The translations under genes were made by a program, and so were the position numbers. Shown piece by piece: positions 1 through 7,176 of a stretch of 14,771 nucleotides of DNA. The first letter of the stretch is position 1, and the number at the start of each line of letters is the position of its first letter. The notes under the pieces were generated by a model. The model made no database searches and was not told where the DNA came from. It was given only the letters and a program-made list of their open reading frames with translations. Source of the stretch: an uncultured Rhodanobacter sp. (GTDB taxonomy: Bacteria > Pseudomonadota > Gammaproteobacteria > Xanthomonadales > Rhodanobacteraceae); contig CAIKJM010000495.1 of NCBI GenBank assembly GCA_903827735.1, positions 1-14,771 on the forward strand, in the 5' to 3' direction.

Positions 1-1362
1 CCGATCATGGTGGTCTGGTTCGTTGTGATTGCGCTGCTCGGCGTGCACATGATTCTGCACAACCCGCACGTGCTGCTGGCGTTGAATCCCTGGTACGGCA
101 TTCGATTCTTCCAGCTGCACGGCTTCCAGGGATTCATCGCGCTGGGCGGTGTGGTGCTGGCGCTTACCGGCGCCGAGGCGCTCTATGCGGACATGGGGCA
201 TTTCGGGAAAAAACCCATTCGGCTGGCCTGGTTTAGCTTTGTACTGCCGGCACTGGTGCTCAACTACTTTGGTCAGGGCGCGCTGCTGCTGAGCGATCCG
301 TCGGCCATCGACAGTCCGTTTTTTCGGCTGGCGCCGGACGTGCTGAAGATTCCGATGATTGCACTGGCCTGTGCGGCCACGGTGATCGCGTCGCAGGCGG
401 TGATCTCCGGCGCCTATTCGATGACGCGCGAAGCGATGTCACTCGGTTATTCGCCGCGCATGGCGGTGGTGCACACGTCGAACGAAATGTCCGGCCAGGT
501 GTTCGTGCCGTGGGTGAATTATTTTCTGCTGATCATGGTGATGCTGGCGGTGCTTGGCTTCCGTTCGTCGGATAATCTCAGCGCGGCCTACGGCATCGCG
601 GTGACTGGCACCATGGCGATTACCTCGATGCTGGCCCTGGTGGTGGCACGCTACCAGTGGCGCTGGAATCTGGTCACGGTGATCGCCGTGGGCGCGCTGT
701 TTTTGTTGATCGACCTATCGTTCTTCAGCGCCAACCTGATCAAGATCGAATACGGCGGCTGGTTCCCACTGGCGCTCGGCGTGGTGGTTTTTGCGATGAT
801 GACCACCTGGCGTCGGGGCCGCGAACTGGTGCTGCGCGAGATCAAGCAGTCGGGCCTGGCGCTGAAGCCGTTCATCGAAAACATCAGCCAGCATCCGCCG
901 CTGCGCGTGCCCGGCACGGCGGTGTTTCTCACCGGCAACCAGAACTCGGTGCCCAGCGCGCTGCTGCACAACCTCAAGCACAACAAGGTGCTGCACGAGC
1001 GCAACGTGCTGCTCACGGTGGAGATGCTGGAAACACCGGTGGCCGAGCGCTCCGAGCGCATTAACCTGATCACTCTCGGCGACGATTTTTATGGGCTCGA
1101 GCTGCATTTCGGCTTTGCCGAGTATCCGAACATCCCGCAGGCGCTGATGGACTGCGGCCGCGAGGGCCTGATGTTCGACATGATGGACACCACGTTCTTC
1201 CTGTCGCGCGAAAACATCGTGGCCGATCGCCGCCGTCCGGGCATGGCGCTGTGGCGCGACAAGCTGTTCGTGTTCATGGCGCGCAACGCGCTGCCGGCCA
1301 CCGCGTTCTTCCAGATCCCGGGCAATCGGCTGATCGAGCTGGGCGCGCAGGTGGAGATCTGA
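1..1362 (+). CDS. kup: Kup potassium:proton symporter, 5'-truncated by window edge
   Basis: Inner-membrane K+ uptake protein of the Kup/HAK/KUP family (K+/H+ symport). The frame is open from base 1, so the 5' end lies outside the window. About 453 residues are visible of a family length near 620, so roughly the first quarter is missing. Seen: several hydrophobic segments in the first ~260 visible residues, the family-typical stretches FGKKPIRLAWF and SAAYGIAVTGTMAITS, then a long hydrophilic cytoplasmic C-terminal domain ending in IPGNRLIELGAQVEI, which closely matches Kup C-termini. The stop is 33 nt before ruvB. In related bacteria ruvC-ruvA lie upstream of ruvB; whether they flank kup here cannot be seen. 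The identification is firm; substrate and mechanism are taken from the family. Confidence 0.95.
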   Translation, partial: PIMVVWFVVIALLGVHMILHNPHVLLALNPWYGIRFFQLHGFQGFIALGGVVLALTGAEALYADMGHFGKKPIRLAWFSFVLPALVLNYFGQGALLLSDPSAIDSPFFRLAPDVLKIPMIALACAATVIASQAVISGAYSMTREAMSLGYSPRMAVVHTSNEMSGQVFVPWVNYFLLIMVMLAVLGFRSSDNLSAAYGIAVTGTMAITSMLALVVARYQWRWNLVTVIAVGALFLLIDLSFFSANLIKIEYGGWFPLALGVVVFAMMTTWRRGRELVLREIKQSGLALKPFIENISQHPPLRVPGTAVFLTGNQNSVPSALLHNLKHNKVLHERNVLLTVEMLETPVAERSERINLITLGDDFYGLELHFGFAEYPNIPQALMDCGREGLMFDMMDTTFFLSRENIVADRRRPGMALWRDKLFVFMARNALPATAFFQIPGNRLIELGAQVEI

Positions 1363-1383
1363 TGTGCCGTTCCTCGTTCCTGC

Positions 1384-1389
1384 CATAAT
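1384..1389 (+). promoter_or_regulatory. possible -10 element placing a start site at the ruvB ATG
   Basis: CATAAT (5 of 6 to TATAAT) ends 6 bp before the ruvB ATG. A transcript from it would begin at or next to the ATG, giving a leaderless ruvB mRNA. No convincing -35 hexamer lies 15-18 bp upstream, and no Shine-Dalgarno sequence precedes the ATG. The element could be fortuitous. Confidence 0.3.
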
Positions 1390-1395
1390 TTCCGC

Positions 1396-2445
1396 ATGAC
1401 TGAAGCGCGCATCATTACCGCCGCCGCACAGCTGGATGATGCGGCTCTCGAAGCCACCATCCGCCCGCGGCGCCTAGCCGAATACCTCGGCCAGCAGGCG
1501 GTGCGCGAGCAGCTGTCGATCTATATCGAGGCAGCGCGCAAACGTGGTGGCGCGCTGGATCACGTGCTCATCTTCGGGCCGCCCGGTCTGGGCAAGACCA
1601 CGTTGAGCCACGTGATTGCCAACGAGCTGGGCGTCAACGTGCGCTCCACCTCCGGCCCGGTGCTGGAGCGCGCTGGCGATCTGGCCGCGCTGCTGACCAA
1701 TCTCGAAGCGAACGACGTGCTGTTCGTCGACGAGATCCATCGCCTGTCGCCGGTGGTGGAGGAGGTGCTGTACCCGGCGATGGAAGATTTCCAGATCGAC
1801 ATCATGATCGGCGAAGGTCCGGCCGCCCGCTCGATCAAGCTCGACCTGCCGCCGTTCACCCTGATTGGCGCGACCACCCGCGCCGGCATGCTCACGGCGC
1901 CGCTGCGCGACCGATTCGGCATCGTGCAGCGGCTGGAGTTCTATTCCACAGAAGAACTCACCCAGATCGTGCGGCGCGCCGCGCGGATTCTTGGCATTGT
2001 CTGCGCCCCCGAGGGCGCGACTGAAATTGCGCGCCGCTCGCGCGGCACGCCGCGTATCGCCAACCGCCTGCTGCGGCGCGTGCGCGATTACGCCGAGGTG
2101 CGTGCGGAGGGCGAGATCACGCTGGCGGCGGCGAAGGCCGCGCTGGATATGCTGAAGATCGACCCGGAAGGCTTCGACGAACTCGACCGGCGTCTGCTCA
2201 GCCTGATCGTCGAGAACTTCGACGGCGGCCCGGTCGGGGTCGAATCGCTCGCCGCGGCGCTGAGCGAGGATCGCGGCACGCTGGAAGACGTGGTCGAGCC
2301 GTATCTGATCCAGCAGGGCTATCTGATCCGCACGGCGCGCGGTCGCATGGTCAGCGCCAAGGGCTGGCGCCATCTGGGGCTGGCGCCGCCGCCGCGGGCG
2401 ACGCAGCCGGCGGATCTTTTTCAAGCGGATGCCGGCGATGTCTGA
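1396..2445 (+). CDS. ruvB: RuvB, Holliday junction branch-migration ATPase
   Basis: Hexameric AAA+ motor that works with RuvA to drive Holliday-junction branch migration in recombinational repair (EC 5.6.2.4 class). 349 residues, the usual family length. Seen: Walker A GPPGLGKT at residues 61-68, Walker B LFVDEIH at 109-115, sensor-1 region GATTRAG at 158-164, and the arginine-finger context PLRDRFG with Arg171. A C-terminal winged-helix region follows, with YLIQQGYLIRTARGR near the end. The ATG is preceded by no obvious ribosome-binding site, and a -10-like hexamer lies just upstream. The 3' end overlaps ybgC, so the two are probably co-transcribed and coupled. Finding ruvB directly before tol-pal genes is a gammaproteobacterial arrangement; ruvA is not in the window. 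Confidence 0.98.
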   Translation: MTEARIITAAAQLDDAALEATIRPRRLAEYLGQQAVREQLSIYIEAARKRGGALDHVLIFGPPGLGKTTLSHVIANELGVNVRSTSGPVLERAGDLAALLTNLEANDVLFVDEIHRLSPVVEEVLYPAMEDFQIDIMIGEGPAARSIKLDLPPFTLIGATTRAGMLTAPLRDRFGIVQRLEFYSTEELTQIVRRAARILGIVCAPEGATEIARRSRGTPRIANRLLRRVRDYAEVRAEGEITLAAAKAALDMLKIDPEGFDELDRRLLSLIVENFDGGPVGVESLAAALSEDRGTLEDVVEPYLIQQGYLIRTARGRMVSAKGWRHLGLAPPPRATQPADLFQADAGDV

Positions 2446-2854
2446 AACGCTGCTTCCCTTCCACTGGCCGGTGCGCGTGTACTGGGAAGACACCGACGCC
2501 GGTGGCGTGGTGTATCACGCGAGCTATCTGCGTTTTCTCGAGCGCGCCCGCAGCGAGTGGCTGCGGGCCATCGGTATCGATCAGTCGGTGCTGCGCACGG
2601 CGACCGGCTTGGGCTTTGTGGTGAAGGACCTGCAGATCGATTTCGTCCGGCCCGCCCTGCTGGATGATGAACTGTCGGTAACGGTGGACATCAAAGAGCG
2701 CCGCGCAGCCAGTATCCTGTTCGCGCAGACCGTGCTGCGCGGCGACGGCACCTGCCTGATCCGAGCCACGGTTCGGGCCGCCTGTGTCGACCTTGAGCGC
2801 ATGCGGCCGGTGCAAATCCCGGCGAATCTTTTCCCTGCCGGTTCCATTGCCTGA
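2438..2854 (+). CDS. ybgC: YbgC, Tol-Pal-associated acyl-CoA thioesterase
   Basis: Hot-dog-fold (4HBT family) acyl-CoA thioesterase encoded at the head of tol-pal clusters; homologues hydrolyse short- or long-chain acyl-CoA and have been linked to phospholipid metabolism. 138 residues from this start. The signature is present: Tyr15, then DTDAGGVVYH with the catalytic Asp20 and His27, followed by ASYLRFLERARSEWL. The ATG at 2438 is chosen because the protein then starts MSETLLPFHWPVRVYW, matching the short leader of E. coli YbgC, and AAGCGG lies 9 nt upstream. An in-frame ATG at 2429 would add three residues. The start overlaps the end of ruvB by 8 nt, suggesting translational coupling. A 145 bp gap separates it from tolQ. 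Confidence 0.93.
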   Translation: MSETLLPFHWPVRVYWEDTDAGGVVYHASYLRFLERARSEWLRAIGIDQSVLRTATGLGFVVKDLQIDFVRPALLDDELSVTVDIKERRAASILFAQTVLRGDGTCLIRATVRAACVDLERMRPVQIPANLFPAGSIA

Positions 2855-2902
2855 ATTTCCAGATGCTGGTTAGACCGTTGCCTGTCGAGCCCGCCGATAA
2901 AA

Positions 2903-2938
2903 GCCCGCGTGATGGGAAACCCATCCGGTCACGCAGGC
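2903..2938 (+). repeat. inverted repeat / stem-loop in the tolQ leader
   Basis: GCGTGA at 2907-2912 pairs with TCACGC at 2929-2934. Inside it TGGG (2913-2916) pairs with CCCA (2920-2923) around an AAA loop. Outside, GCC (2903-2905) pairs with GGC (2936-2938) across one mismatch. That gives about 13 bp with a 5-nt bulge. No T-tract follows, so it is not a standard intrinsic terminator. It lies 62 nt before the tolQ ATG and could be an mRNA leader structure, a processing site or an operator. Confidence 0.55.
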
Positions 2939-2999
2939 GTTAACCCTTACAACCCAAGTTTTACTTCAATCAAGCCGACCGGCGGAGAACCCTCAAGCA

Positions 3000-3683
3000 A
3001 TGAACGGTGGACTGAATATTTTTTCGCTGATCTCCGATTCCAGCATTCCGGTGAAACTGGTGCTGCTGGTGCTGGTGGTGTTTTCCTTCATGTCGTGGGT
3101 GATCATCATCCGCAAGCATTCGCAGACCAAGGCCGCGATGGAAAACGCCGAGGCGTTCGAGGAGCGCTTCTGGTCTGGCGGCGATCTGGCCCAGCTGTTT
3201 CGCGAGGTGAGCAATCGCGGCGGCGCCGGCGGTATCGAGAACATCTTCGAGTCGGGCTTTCGCGAATTCGCGCGCCAGCGTCAGCGCAAGACGCATGACG
3301 TGCGCATGATCGTGGAGAGTTCCGAGCGCGCCATGCGCGTCACCGGCACGAAGGAGATTGGCCTGCTCGAGCGCAATCTGGAGTTTCTGGCCAATGTCGG
3401 TTCGATCAGCCCTTACGTGGGCCTGTTCGGCACGGTGTGGGGCATCATGGGCGCGTTCCAGGGCCTGGGTGAAATGAAGGACGTGACCATCGCGGTGGTC
3501 GCGCCGCACATTTCCGAAGCGCTAATCGCCACCGCCATGGGCCTGTTCGCTGCCATCCCGGCGCAGTGGGCGTACAACCGCTTCGCCACCAAGGTCGAGC
3601 GCGTGGCCTCGCATTACGAAGTGTTCCAGGAAGAGTTTTCCTCCGTGCTGCAGCGGCAGATCCAGACCGACGACGTGGTCTGA
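3000..3683 (+). CDS. tolQ: TolQ, proton-channel subunit of the Tol-Pal motor
   Basis: Inner-membrane subunit of the TolQRA energy-transducing complex (MotA/TolQ/ExbB family). With TolR it forms the proton channel whose movement energises TolA during outer-membrane constriction at division. 227 residues, close to E. coli TolQ (230). Seen: TM1 about 18-37, a cytoplasmic loop, TM2 about 130-152 carrying NVGSISPYVGLFGTVWGIM, and TM3 about 170-190 with HISEALIATAMGLFAAIP. Thr145 and Thr178, the channel-lining threonines of the family, are both present. GGAGA at 2984-2988 is an adequate ribosome-binding site 11 nt from the ATG. The structured 145 bp upstream gap suggests tolQ may have its own promoter, but I could not pick a convincing one. 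TolR follows after 14 nt. Confidence 0.97.
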   Translation: MNGGLNIFSLISDSSIPVKLVLLVLVVFSFMSWVIIIRKHSQTKAAMENAEAFEERFWSGGDLAQLFREVSNRGGAGGIENIFESGFREFARQRQRKTHDVRMIVESSERAMRVTGTKEIGLLERNLEFLANVGSISPYVGLFGTVWGIMGAFQGLGEMKDVTIAVVAPHISEALIATAMGLFAAIPAQWAYNRFATKVERVASHYEVFQEEFSSVLQRQIQTDDVV

Positions 3684-3697
3684 GCGGAGCAGCATTC

Positions 3698-4147
3698 ATG
3701 GCCATTTCCCAGCGTCGCAAACGCTACAAGCTGAAGTCCGAGATCAACGTCGTGCCGTACATCGACGTGATGCTGGTGCTTTTGATCATCTTCATGGTGA
3801 CCACGCCGATGATGAAAAGCCTCGGCGTGCCGGTGCAGCTCCCCGAGAGCAACGCCAAATCGCTGAAGGACATCAAGGATCCGCTGGTCGTGTCGGTGGA
3901 TCAGAGCGGGCAGATTTTCCTCAAGGTCGGCGACGGCAAGGCTGATCCCGTGAGCGTGCAGGAATTCACCACCAAGATCACCGCGTTCCAGCAGGCCGAT
4001 CCTGATCTGCAGGTTATTCTGGCCGGTGACCAGCGCGCCGTGTACGGCAAGGTCTACGTGATTCTGCCCATTCTGCAGCAGGCCGGCGTGACCAAGATCG
4101 GCTTGTTGAGCCAGCCGGGGTCGGGCGGGACGAATGGACGAAAGTAA
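3698..4147 (+). CDS. tolR: TolR, Tol-Pal motor subunit
   Basis: ExbD/TolR-family protein: a short cytoplasmic N-terminus, one membrane helix and a periplasmic domain; it pairs with TolQ in the proton channel and can contact peptidoglycan. 149 residues (E. coli 142). Seen: basic N-terminus MAISQRRKRYKLKSEINVVP, then TM YIDVMLVLLIIFMVTTPMM with the essential Asp23, then a periplasmic domain ending in a Gly/Ser tail. The start at 3698 is chosen because GGAG (3686-3689) lies 8 nt upstream and the protein then aligns with TolR; the frame is open further upstream inside tolQ but those codons do not resemble TolR. The 3' end overlaps the tolA start by 14 nt. Confidence 0.97.
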   Translation: MAISQRRKRYKLKSEINVVPYIDVMLVLLIIFMVTTPMMKSLGVPVQLPESNAKSLKDIKDPLVVSVDQSGQIFLKVGDGKADPVSVQEFTTKITAFQQADPDLQVILAGDQRAVYGKVYVILPILQQAGVTKIGLLSQPGSGGTNGRK

Positions 4148-5075
4148 GGGCACGCCGAAGGCGGTCATACTTTCCGCCATCCTGCACGTCGGTATCGTCG
4201 CGTTTCTGTTCCTCGCGACGCTGCCGTGCTCGAGCTTCGAAAACTTCATCAACGCGCTGGGCCTTCCCGCGTGGATGAATCCTATTACCTGTACGCCGCC
4301 ACTGAATTTGCAGGGGCAGGTGATCGAGGCCGTGCTGATAGGGCCAACTGGTAGCCCGCCGCCGAAAACGGTAAAGACCAAGGTGCCCGACAACGTGCCG
4401 CCGCCGCCGACCACGCCACCCCCGCCGCCGACCCCGCCCAAGCCGGACGAGCCCAAGATCAAGACCTTGCCGCCGCCGCCGGAGCATCCGGATACGGTGG
4501 ATCAGGAGAAAGTGGTCGAGAACGCGCTGCAGAAGGCCGACGACGCAAAGAAGCTGCAGGAAGAAAAAGAGCAGCAGCGTCAGTCCGAGCTCGACGCGCA
4601 GGCGGTCAAGAAAAAGCAGGAAGAGCAGAAAAAGGTCGACGAGCTTTTCAAAAAAATGGATGCGGCAGCCGATCAGACCAAGAAGCTCGACAGCAAGGCC
4701 AAGCAGGCCAAGCAGCAGATGGAGGATCTGGCCAGCGATCAGAGTCAGCCGGATTTGCCCAAGGCCGACCAGCTGCAGAGCGGCAACAACAGCGATCACA
4801 CCGATCTCAGCAGCGCGTACGCGGCCGCCATTCAGAATGCGGTCACGCCGAACTGGCTGCGGCCGGATAACATCGCGGCGGCGCCCTGCGACGTGGAAAT
4901 TGTGCAGTCGCCGGGCGGCGACGTGATAAGCGCCACTGCTGCCGCCAACTGCCCGTACGACGATGCGGGCAAACGTTCGGTCGAAAATGCTGTCCTTCGT
5001 ACCAAGACGTTGCCTTATAAAGGCTTCGAAAGCGTGTTCCGTCGCAACCTTACCTTCACCTTCAGGCCGCAATGA
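4134..5075 (+). CDS. tolA: TolA, periplasm-spanning Tol-Pal protein
   Basis: Inner-membrane-anchored protein that crosses the periplasm and transmits the TolQR proton-motive signal to TolB-Pal. 313 residues, clearly shorter than E. coli TolA (421). Seen in order: cytoplasmic N-terminus, TM about 9-30 with ILSAILHVGIVAFL (SxxxH motif, Ser14/His18), a short periplasmic segment with Cys32 and Cys53, a proline-rich tract about 75-119 with runs of 4-5 prolines, a Lys/Glu/Gln-rich helical or coiled-coil region about 123-200, and domain III from about 225 to the end. Domain III contains YAAAIQNAVTPNWLRP and the Cys252/Cys273 pair seen in the family. The start overlaps tolR by 14 nt and the stop overlaps tolB by 4 nt, so coupling is likely. 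The compact proline-plus-coiled-coil stalk replaces the long alanine-rich helix of enterics. Confidence 0.95.
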   Translation: MDESKGTPKAVILSAILHVGIVAFLFLATLPCSSFENFINALGLPAWMNPITCTPPLNLQGQVIEAVLIGPTGSPPPKTVKTKVPDNVPPPPTTPPPPPTPPKPDEPKIKTLPPPPEHPDTVDQEKVVENALQKADDAKKLQEEKEQQRQSELDAQAVKKKQEEQKKVDELFKKMDAAADQTKKLDSKAKQAKQQMEDLASDQSQPDLPKADQLQSGNNSDHTDLSSAYAAAIQNAVTPNWLRPDNIAAAPCDVEIVQSPGGDVISATAAANCPYDDAGKRSVENAVLRTKTLPYKGFESVFRRNLTFTFRPQ

Positions 5076-6409
5076 TCAAGCCCATGCGCAAACTCAGCTC
5101 AAGCTTCGCCTTCATCCTGCTGGCCTTCGTGGCGATCTTCGCCACCTCGGCTAACGCGCAGCAGTCTCTGAAGATCGACATCGTCGGTGGCGTCAGGACA
5201 GCCACTCCGATCACCGTCGTGCCGTTCGCCCTGCAGGGCGGCACGCAGCCGCCAACCGACGTGGCCGACGTGATCCACAACGATTTCAACCGCTCCGGCA
5301 AGTTTCGTGCGCTTGATAAGGCGAGCATCGTCGAGTTGCCGTCGCAAGGCTCGGACATCAAGTTCGCCACCTGGCGCTTGCTCAAGCAGGACTACATCGT
5401 GGTTGGCCGACTCAAGGATGCCGGCAACGGCATGGTCCAGGTCGAGTACGAGCTGTGGGACGTCAACAAGCAGCAGAGCCTTCTGTCGCAGTCGATGCAG
5501 CCGGCGCCTGTGGGCGACCTGCGTAACGTCGCGCACCAGATCGCCGACGCGATCTACGAAAAGATTACCGGCGTGCGCGGTGCCTTCTGGACCCGCATCG
5601 CCTACATAACGGCCGTCGGCCTGGGCAACAACACGACCTATTCGCTGCTGGTCGCCGATTCCGACGGCTTCAATCCGCAAGTAGTCGCCCGTTCCAAGGA
5701 GTCGCTGCTGTCGCCGGCGTGGTCCCCGGACGGCAAGAAGATCGCCTATGTTTCGTTCGAGAGCGGCAACTCGAACATCTATGTGCAGGACATCACCACC
5801 GGCTCGCGCCAGCTGGTGGAGTCTCACCCCAAGGGCATCAACGGCGCTCCCGCCTGGTCGCCGGACGGCAGCAAGCTGGCCGTGGCGCTGTCGTTCTCGG
5901 GCAACTTGAACATCTATGTGCTGAACATGGCCAGCCGCCAGGAAACCCGGGTGACCTCGGACAACCTCGCCATCAACACGCAGCCGGAGTGGTCGCCGGA
6001 CGGCCAGACGATCTACTTCACCTCCGATCGTTCGGGCCGGCCGCAGATTTACCAAGTGCCGGCCAGCGGCGGCACAGCGACGCGCATCAGCTTCCAGGGC
6101 CAGAACAACCAGAATGTTTCGGTAGGCTTCGACGGCAAGCAGATCGCCATGGTGCAGGGCAACGGTAACGTGTATCGTATTGCCATCATGGATCAAAGCA
6201 TGGGTGGTCAGGTGCACTTCGTGTCGCCCGGTCCCTACGACGAGTCCCCGAGTTTTGCGCCCAACGCCAGCATGCTGCTCTATGCAGCCACCGAAGGGAC
6301 GCGCGGCGTGTTGTATTCGGTCTCCGCCGATGGCAACGTTCGCCAGCGGCTGGTGTTGTCCGACGGCGATGTGCGTGAGCCTGCTTGGGGGCCGTACCGC
6401 CAGCGTTGA
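5072..6409 (+). CDS. tolB: TolB, periplasmic beta-propeller of Tol-Pal
   Basis: Soluble periplasmic protein that binds Pal through its beta-propeller and TolA through its N-terminal region, cycling Pal between bound and peptidoglycan-attached states. 445 residues (E. coli 430). Seen: signal peptide residues 1-29 ending SANA before QQSLKIDIVGG; an N-terminal alpha/beta domain to about 170; then propeller blades marked by repeated motifs of the type PAWSPDGKKIAY, PAWSPDGSKLAV, PEWSPDGQTIYF and PSFAPNASMLLY, closing with EPAWGPYRQR. The ATG lies in the ATGA overlap with the tolA stop; a second ATG at codon 5 would also leave a signal peptide. A 245 bp gap follows before pal, unusually long for this cluster. 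Confidence 0.97.
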   Translation: MIKPMRKLSSSFAFILLAFVAIFATSANAQQSLKIDIVGGVRTATPITVVPFALQGGTQPPTDVADVIHNDFNRSGKFRALDKASIVELPSQGSDIKFATWRLLKQDYIVVGRLKDAGNGMVQVEYELWDVNKQQSLLSQSMQPAPVGDLRNVAHQIADAIYEKITGVRGAFWTRIAYITAVGLGNNTTYSLLVADSDGFNPQVVARSKESLLSPAWSPDGKKIAYVSFESGNSNIYVQDITTGSRQLVESHPKGINGAPAWSPDGSKLAVALSFSGNLNIYVLNMASRQETRVTSDNLAINTQPEWSPDGQTIYFTSDRSGRPQIYQVPASGGTATRISFQGQNNQNVSVGFDGKQIAMVQGNGNVYRIAIMDQSMGGQVHFVSPGPYDESPSFAPNASMLLYAATEGTRGVLYSVSADGNVRQRLVLSDGDVREPAWGPYRQR

Positions 6410-6418
6410 TTCCTGAAA

Positions 6419-6447
6419 GATGCCGGCAGCGATCACGCGCTGGCATC
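6419..6447 (+). repeat. stem-loop just downstream of tolB
   Basis: GATGCC (6419-6424) pairs with GGCATC (6442-6447) and AGCG (6428-6431) with CGCT (6438-6441). This makes a 10 bp stem with a 3-nt bulge and a 6-nt loop, 9 nt after the tolB stop. There is no T-tract, so it may stabilise or process the mRNA rather than terminate it. Confidence 0.45.
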
Positions 6448-6494
6448 GACACTCCAGGGATGGGGCAGAGGCGCTGCGAACGCTTTATTGCGGC

Positions 6495-6527
6495 CGCGAT
6501 ACTTCACTGTGTCGTGGTCGTATCGCG
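6495..6527. repeat. 8 bp perfect inverted repeat between tolB and pal
   Basis: CGCGATAC at 6495-6502 and GTATCGCG at 6520-6527 are perfect reverse complements, 17 bp apart. An inner CAC/GTG pair could extend the hairpin. The arms are 25 bp apart centre to centre. Either an RNA hairpin in the pal leader or a DNA operator would fit. Confidence 0.5.
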
Positions 6528-6578
6528 TGGTTGCGCAAGATGATGCACAATCGCGCTCACAGTAGTGTCAAAATAACA

Positions 6579-6592
6579 GCCGGCCCACCGGC
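6579..6592 (+). repeat. short GC hairpin in the pal leader
   Basis: GCCGG (6579-6583) and CCGGC (6588-6592) flank a CCCA loop. It is followed by GTCGCTGTCC, with no T-tract. It lies 62 nt before the pal ATG. Confidence 0.35.
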
Positions 6593-6654
6593 GTCGCTGT
6601 CCCGTTACCCCATCGTCATCGTTGTCGGAAACTCAACCGTTAAGGAATGTCACC

Positions 6655-7167
6655 ATGAATAAGACCGTACGTATTGCCCTGGTCGCTCTGCTGTGCGTCA
6701 GCGCGGCCGCCTGCTCCAAGAAAGCCGTGAAGCCGACCGCTCAGCCGGCTCCCGTCGACAACAGCGCCATGACTCAGCCCGACACCGGCGCCGGCAAGTA
6801 CAAGCTCGGCGATCTGGAAAGCGACGCCTGCCTGCGCCAGCGCGTGGTGTACTTCGATTTCAACCAGACCGAGATCAAGCCGGAGTTCCAGCAGATCGTG
6901 GCTTGCCACGCGAAGTATCTGCAGGATCGTCCGACCTCGCAGATGCGTCTGGAAGGCAACACCGACGAGCGCGGCACGCGTGAGTACAACCTCGGCCTCG
7001 GCGAGCGTCGCGGCAAGGCTGTCTCCGATGCGCTGACGGCTGCCGGCGGTTCGGCCAGCCAGATCAACGTGATCAGCAACGGCAAAGAAAAGCCGGTTTG
7101 CCGCGAGCACAACGAGGATTGCTGGAGCAAGAATCGTCGCGTCGAGATCGTCTACACCGCCGAGTAA
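6655..7167 (+). CDS. pal: Pal, peptidoglycan-associated outer-membrane lipoprotein
   Basis: Outer-membrane lipoprotein with an OmpA-like domain that binds meso-diaminopimelate in peptidoglycan, and binds TolB when released. 170 residues from this start. The ATG at 6655 is chosen for its good ribosome-binding site (AAGGAA 6642-6647, 7 nt spacing) and because it gives a proper lipoprotein signal: MNKTVRIALVALLCVSAAAC with the lipid-bearing Cys20, then Ser21 (no Asp at +2, consistent with outer-membrane sorting). A disordered Pro/Ala linker runs to about 45. The OmpA-like domain runs about 60-170, with YFDFNQTEI and the binding loop GNTDERGTREYNLGLGERR (Asp104, Arg118/119). Four further cysteines (59, 84, 149, 156) occur; E. 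coli Pal has none beyond the lipidated one. cpoB follows after 9 nt. Confidence 0.97.
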   Translation: MNKTVRIALVALLCVSAAACSKKAVKPTAQPAPVDNSAMTQPDTGAGKYKLGDLESDACLRQRVVYFDFNQTEIKPEFQQIVACHAKYLQDRPTSQMRLEGNTDERGTREYNLGLGERRGKAVSDALTAAGGSASQINVISNGKEKPVCREHNEDCWSKNRRVEIVYTAE

Positions 7168-7176
7168 TCAGCACGC

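Noticed and set aside
1474..2493. 339-codon - strand open frame opposite ruvB
   Set aside because: Antisense shadow of a clearly identified gene, low-complexity Arg/Gln/Asp composition.
2878..2901. promoter TTGCCT ... GATAAA upstream of tolQ
   Set aside because: The two hexamers are only about 12 bp apart, too close for a sigma-70 promoter.
4014..5072. 352-codon - strand open frame opposite tolA and the end of tolR
   Set aside because: Composition (Leu/Arg/Gly repeats) simply mirrors the proline- and lysine-rich TolA codons.
5099..6436. 445-codon open frame on the - strand opposite tolB
   Set aside because: Shadow frame created by high third-position GC; TolB on the + strand is unmistakable. 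The antisense product has Arg/His/Val-rich composition and no recognisable domain.
6420..6662. 80-codon + strand frame between tolB and pal
   Set aside because: No ribosome-binding site, no hydrophobic or domain pattern, and it runs into the pal start; the gap is better explained as a structured leader.
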